Position numbers and translations under genes: made by a program. DNA of 64,000 bases, taken from contig NC_080568.1 in the NCBI RefSeq assembly GCF_030253575.1, positions 32,763,001-32,827,000 of the forward strand. Direction: 5' to 3'. Below are positions 58,993 through 64,000 of the stretch, one piece after another; position 1 is the stretch's first letter, and every line of letters starts with the position of its first letter. A model generated the notes under the pieces. The model was not told the DNA's origin. It ran no database searches and saw only the letters and a list, made by a program, of their open reading frames with translations. The stretch is from Rhododendron vialii. Lineage: Eukaryota; Streptophyta; Magnoliopsida; Ericales; Ericaceae.

Positions 58993-60402
58993 TGGGTACA
59001 AAAGTTTTTCTTGGCCGCACACAAACGCTAGGTTCTCAGCAGTAGATATAGGCCTGAAAATAAATCCAAACTAATCCTTGAAATTCACTACCAATTCAGC
59101 ATCATACCAAAACTCTCATGACTCAACCCATAAAAATCCCAAATATTCACAATGTTTGGTAGCTTTCCGATGGATTCACTTGTGAAACCGACATGACTGG
59201 TGCTTTAGAATTCCTTCTTTATCCATTCCTTCCCTTCCCTTCCTTTCTAGCATTCGTGTATCATATGGCATCTAACTAGTACTATGCAGAAACAGTTATA
59301 TATACGAACAAAGAAAAGTATTAGCAAGCAAGGGATTGAATTAATTAGGCCTAGCCCTGATGAGATGAGTCAGATATAGAACTTAACCAACCAAGATTAT
59401 ACCCAATCTAATGTGAACTCCGGGAAAAATCAAAGTTTAATAAATGCTAGGAGCTTATGGCTCACATGACAAGTACATCTGCACACATTCCTAAAACCTA
59501 CTAGTGCAGTTTGCTAAAGCAAGTACTTATTCTTTCTTTTCGTTTTTCCTTGCCAATAATGTCTGAAGTCTAGAAAGTCAAAATGAAACTAAATGTATGA
59601 ATCTATCACTAGCGCTAGAAACAAATCATCTACAAGCAATAAGGCTCTCAGTGATCGGTATCAAGACCGAATCTCTGGTGAAACAATGATTATTACCATT
59701 CCTATAGTGTAGACGGAAAGAGGTGTGGACGGCACCCCCAAACTATGGTATAGCCATTTTTCTCATGCACTGTATTCACAATAAAGCTAAATATTTTAGC
59801 TCCTTCAAAATCTTGAAAATTTCATTTCAGCCCACCACTGCATTCCAAACTCTAAATAATTTCAGGTTTGGCCCCCTCTTATTCCTGTTTACGCCACTAC
59901 ATTCCCCACCCCTTTCAGGTTGTTAGCAATCTAACCGTTAAACATGAGAACTACCACCTATATGGAAAAAGAAAGCCTAACTTATGAACTAGTCACTGTG
60001 CATTCCCCACCCCAATATCCTCTAAATCTTCATTTTGGAGGACCAAAATACTATTTTATAATCAGATAGTAGATTGAAAGGATTTTATTATTCATAACAA
60101 CTCCAACCCCCAATACTCTATTTCTTCCTCTATATTTTAAAAAACTCACCCCAAATCTCAAACTTCCAAAATTCAAGTTCTAATATTTATAACTTTATAA
60201 AAAAAAATACTCAATATTGGTCTTGTTTTAAAGATATTGCAAAAATCATTTGATTGGTACCAATTTTACAAAAAAATAAATTGTACCAAAACCAATTTGA
60301 TGAACAAAATGGGGTTTGAAAAGAGTGAATAGTGACATGGAGGAGATCCTCCATAAATTTTTGGTACTCTAAATATGGAGAATCAATTTTGATCCTCCAT
60401 AA

Positions 60403-60806
60403 GGGCATCTTCAATCCATCTCTATTCCTCCAAAATAGAGGATGGTGTGACACATTGAGGAAATTTTTTTGTAATTTATTCCCTTTTTTCTTCACTTTTT
60501 TGTATTATTTTGGAAAATCTTTAAGTGACCCATGTCCTTTTTAAAGTTTGGAGAGAAATTGAACTCCAAATTTACTTTTGGTCCTCTAAAAATAAATTTA
60601 CTTTTGAAGGATCGAACTCTAAAAAGGACATGGGTCACTCAAAGATTCTCTCAAAACTCTAAAAAGGACATGGGTCATTCAAAAATTCTTTCAAAAAGTA
60701 TAAAAAAAAAAAGTAAAGAAAAAAATAGAACAAATTACAAAATTTTCCCTCAATATACCATATCTATCCTCTATTTTGGAGAAATAGATGTGGTTTGGAG
60801 ATGCCC
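60403..60806. repeat. Tourist/PIF-Harbinger-like MITE with TAA duplication
   Basis: The terminal inverted repeats of about 44 bp start GGGCATCTTCAATCCATCTC on the left and GGGCATCTCCAAACCACATC on the right (reverse complement). Both sides are flanked by TAA (60400-60402 and 60807-60809), the classic Tourist target duplication. Inside, a 40-bp unit containing AAAAAGGACATGGGTCA repeats at 60621 and 60661. CTCCAACCC-like sequences at about 60090 and 60900 suggest it is nested in, or next to, a related older element. Confidence 0.75.
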
Positions 60807-61679
60807 TAATAATGATGATAAATATGGAGGATGGGTTGGAGTGCATAATTCCGCCAAAATGGAGGAATGAAGGGAGATTTGGAGTTATGGAGTATGGGTT
60901 GGAGATGCATAGATTCAAAATATATGAAAAGAATATTCATAAATATAACTCTAGTGCTTTCAAAAGTAACCAGAAAAGAAAAAGAAAAAAAAAAGTGAAC
61001 GACAGAAAGATAGTGCCCATTACCTCTTTGCATCACCCCAGAATATCTCTCCGTCACACCTGGGATGAAACATTAAAACATCAAATCCTTTCTTGATGGA
61101 TTTCACTAAAAACAATCCCTGTCTCCCCACATCAACAAAGCATGGAATGAAGTGTTGAACCAACTTAATTAACTCTCAAAATAGGCAATTTCAATAACGG
61201 AAATTATTGTCTCAAGTTTGGAAATGGATTTTGGAAACCAGTACTAAACCCACTTTTCGATTTTTACTCTCAACAAAATGATTTTTAAGGAACCCATTTC
61301 AGAGACCGTTCGAATAATCATGAGGTAAAAGTGTACACCGGGAAAGACGCTTGAGTTGAGTTAAGCTAACAGTGTCGTTACCTGTTACCTTCGGTCGGCG
61401 AGGATCAACGAAAGGTAAAGAATTTAATGGTTTCGTAGAAGAACACGGAATGGAAATGAAACCAGAAGTAAAACAGAGAAGAAGAAAAGGAAAGTTAGAG
61501 AGAGAAAGAGAGTGATCGTGATTCAATTCACTTCTTGGATGATTACCACTGTTAAGTGAACTAATTGTTGACGTGGAAGATTCTCTTTCCACTTTGCATT
61601 ATTGAGCTGGAAGGAGCTGAAGAACCAGGGATCTTGATGAGCCAGTAGAAAAACAAAAGAATGAGATGATGTGCTACTT

Positions 61680-61895
61680 GCTACAGGTACCGAAATTGGG
61701 GGACATATACACACGAAAAGGGGTGCTCCGATCAAGTACCCTACACACCTCGGATGACATTGATTCCCGCGTGGGCCCCCTCGGTTTTTTTTTTTTAGAA
61801 TTTTTGGACGGCTCGGATCGGCCGTCCGGTGGCCGGAGACGGCCCGCCGGCGGCCGTCGGTCCGATTTCGGTTCCCCAATTTCGGTACCTGTAGC
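61680..61895. repeat. GC-rich MITE with perfect 22-bp terminal inverted repeats
   Basis: The left end (GCTACAGGTACCGAAATTGG, then GG) is exactly inverted at the right end (CC, then CCAATTTCGGTACCTGTAGC at 61876-61895). The interior is unusually GC-rich for this window (CCGGTGGCCGGAGACGGCCC). The termini are of the Mutator-like kind seen in many plants. I could not settle the target duplication. Confidence 0.75.
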
Positions 61896-62792
61896 ATTTT
61901 TGTTTTCTTTAAAGCTAAGGAAAGGAAATGAAAGGAAAAAAAAAGTAAATGGGCGGAAAATAGGAGATAATGGGAGGAAAAATTTATTATTCATTAAATT
62001 TTAAATCTTTATTTTTTTTCTCTTTTTCTCTTACAACCAAATAATAGAAGGAAAAAAATTTTAATTTTCCTTTCTTTTTTTTTAAGTTCCAAACAAAGCC
62101 TTAATTTACGAAAGAAAAGTAGGTCTATTTTTGGCGTAAATCATGATGTGCTACTTTTCTTCAAGATCCTGTTTGGTTTGGATTTTGATAGAGATTTTTT
62201 AAAGTAATGAGTAGAGAGAAATACAATAACAATAATAACAAAACCCGCATAGCCCCCAATCATCAGGGGTATGGGCGGAGGAAGATCGGAGATAGGCCTA
62301 ACATTTGACAATATGAATAAAATGAAGAGAGATAAATAGAGAAAATTTATTGAGTGCCGTGAGCAAAAGTTTTGAAACAAGCCATAAGTGTGTCGGAGCA
62401 GGCAAGTCTTTGGTTCCCAAGTCTCATTGTGAATTGTTAGGCGAGAAAAAACACTTCAGGGATAAAATGAATCACGATTATAGATTCAAGCTAAGGAAAG
62501 GAAATGATTCTATCTATCTATTCTACCTATCTTCTTTGTGGAGACTTGAGACTTCTTCCGGGGTGTAGAGAATTCTGTATTGATGAGATAGAATGACAAG
62601 ATAATCTCTATTATGATGTAATCTTTCGTCTTCGGATATTGAATTTCTTGACTATTTTTTTTAAAATAAGGGAGGTTAATGGAATGAGATTACTTTTTGA
62701 TGTACTCATACCTTTTTTACCTATGAAAATGAATGGTATTTTCATACTCATTTGATAAATGTGAACTTCGTTCTCCTTTTATCGAGTGGACA

Positions 62793-64000
62793 CACTACTA
62801 CAAAAATAGATAAAGACCTCGGTTATTTAGTGTGATCTTTCACTTTTAATCTCGCATTTAAAATCGTGGTCTATCAAGGTGTGATCTTTCACTTTTAATC
62901 TCGCATTTAAAATCGTGGTCTATCAAGGTGTAACTAAAAGTCTCTATCTTTTAACCACAGGATAAAAACCGTGATTAAAACTCATTAAAACTGTGACTAA
63001 AAACATAAAAACTGTGATTAAAAATGACAAAATCGTGACCTTTAATAGCAAAACTTCTCAGTTTTATTATAAAACCGTAGTTGTTTAGAGAGAAATAATC
63101 TCAGTTTTTGAAAAAACCGAGATTAAAAGTGGCATTTTCCTAAGGGAAAAAATCCCACATTATTTCTCCTAGTGGGTTTTGAACCCAAGTCTCTTGAGTT
63201 TTACATAGAAGCTTCAACCAACTGCACCACACACACTTTTCAATATATAATTGAAATATTTAATATAAAACATATGCGTTTAACATTAAAATATATTTTG
63301 AACATCATTTTGAACCTTTAAATATTAAAATTAGCAATTTTGATAAATATGAAAGTTGTAGCCCTTTGTGTTATTGTTCAAACCCAATTTGAATTATCTT
63401 AATTAATGGAGTTCTGAACATAGAGTTATACTCGAAATATATTTGGAGATGAAACGCAACATTCATAAATGTTGTCACCAAAGGTACTCATTTGGCGACG
63501 AAATATATTTTCATTGCTGAAAGTGCTCCATTTTGTGACGAAATATTTTTTGTAGAATGGTTGAGAGTGACATTTATTTAGGGATATTGCGCGAGGAGTC
63601 GATTATGGGGTAAGCGACTTTCAACTTTTCCTATATAAGAGCTTTCATCTCAAGTCTTAAAAAAAATGTTCTCTAACTTACGACCTCAGTTTCTAGATGA
63701 CTGAGATTAAAAGTTCTTTTTATCTCAGTTTTTGGAAAACGAGTTATATTCTTGAAGTTACAATCTCACTTTTAAATTACTAAGACTCAAAAATCTTTTC
63801 ATCTCAGTTTTTTTGGAAACGAGATATATTCTTTCATATATAATCTCAATTTTTTGAAAATGAGATCTATTCTTCAAGTTACAACCTCACTTTTTAGATT
63901 ACTGAGTTTAAAATTCTTTCTATCTCAGTTTTTTCGTATAACTGAGGTTAAAATTATAGTTCATAACATTTTATTACGTTTTTACAAAATGTGAGATCTT
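62793..64000 (+). mobile_element. CACTA (En/Spm) transposon, left end, continues past the window
   Basis: The element starts with CACTACTACAAAAATAG at 62793, the signature terminus of plant CACTA transposons. Behind it are typical subterminal repeats on both strands: variants of ATCTCGGTTTTT and TTTTAATCTC, and degenerate ATCTCAGTTTTTGGAAAACG units between 63660 and 63930. A 49-bp unit is duplicated head to tail at 62832-62880 and 62881-62929. The stretch near 63165-63235 carries a tRNA-like GGGTTCAAAACCCACTAGG on the minus strand. No transposase frame is visible within the window. Confidence 0.75.

Larger units (their letters stand above)
58993..62792. other. Upstream region of HSP70 copy 2, filled by MITEs
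   Basis: A conserved leader acceptor (TTATTTTCAG near 59055) and homology to copy 1's leader intron extend to about 59960, interrupted near 59700-59895 by copy-2-specific sequence. Beyond this are a Tourist-like MITE (60403-60806) and a Mutator-like MITE (61680-61895). Low-complexity purine-rich sequence lies at 61910-62100. GGTGTAGAGAATTCTGTA at about 62560-62577 matches the copy 1 leader exon. No other gene is visible. Confidence 0.5.

Overview
This is nuclear DNA from a flowering plant, most likely a dicot. It is AT-rich, its genes carry GT..AG introns, and MITEs, SINEs and retrotransposon pieces fill the space between genes. Translated exons closely match Arabidopsis proteins as I remember them. 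The gene content recalls two Arabidopsis neighbourhoods: beta'-COP, MFP1 and a PPR gene on chromosome 3 (At3g15980, At3g16000, At3g16010), and beta'-COP, SYS1 and HSP70-14/15 near At1g79920-At1g79990. All splice models were built by hand from GT/AG sites, reading phase and family resemblance; no transcript data were available.

Layout: a complete coatomer beta' gene (2805-13693, minus, 24 coding exons, alternative last exon at 1997-2025); an older truncated tandem relative holding only the N-terminal WD40 part, with an open reading frame (15433-17890, minus); two about 4.3-kb tandem segments (about 18846-23290 and 23521-27800), each with a SYS1 gene, the second killed by a stop at codon 8; a tRNA-Arg(UCG) (27933-28006, plus); MFP1, a chloroplast coiled-coil protein (28636-32904, minus); a trihelix transcription factor (35880-37034, plus); a P-class PPR gene (40939-43165, minus); a complete HSP110-type HSP70 gene (47159-51640, minus, leader to about 53450); and a second HSP70 copy (55248-58992, minus) whose C-terminal third is replaced in frame by an unrelated coiled-coil sequence that stops exactly at an LTR-like element. 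The right end is dense in MITEs and enters a CACTA transposon at 62793 that runs off the window.

Biological theme: beta'-COP and SYS1 both act at the Golgi; MFP1 is a thylakoid protein; the PPR protein is probably organellar; the HSP70 proteins act in cytosolic and nuclear protein folding. The notable pattern is that three gene families are tandemly duplicated in this stretch, each with one conventional copy and one altered copy: truncated (beta'-COP), nonsense-mutated (SYS1) or chimeric (HSP70). The chimeric HSP70 gene and the WD40-only beta'-COP paralogue are the two most interesting objects.
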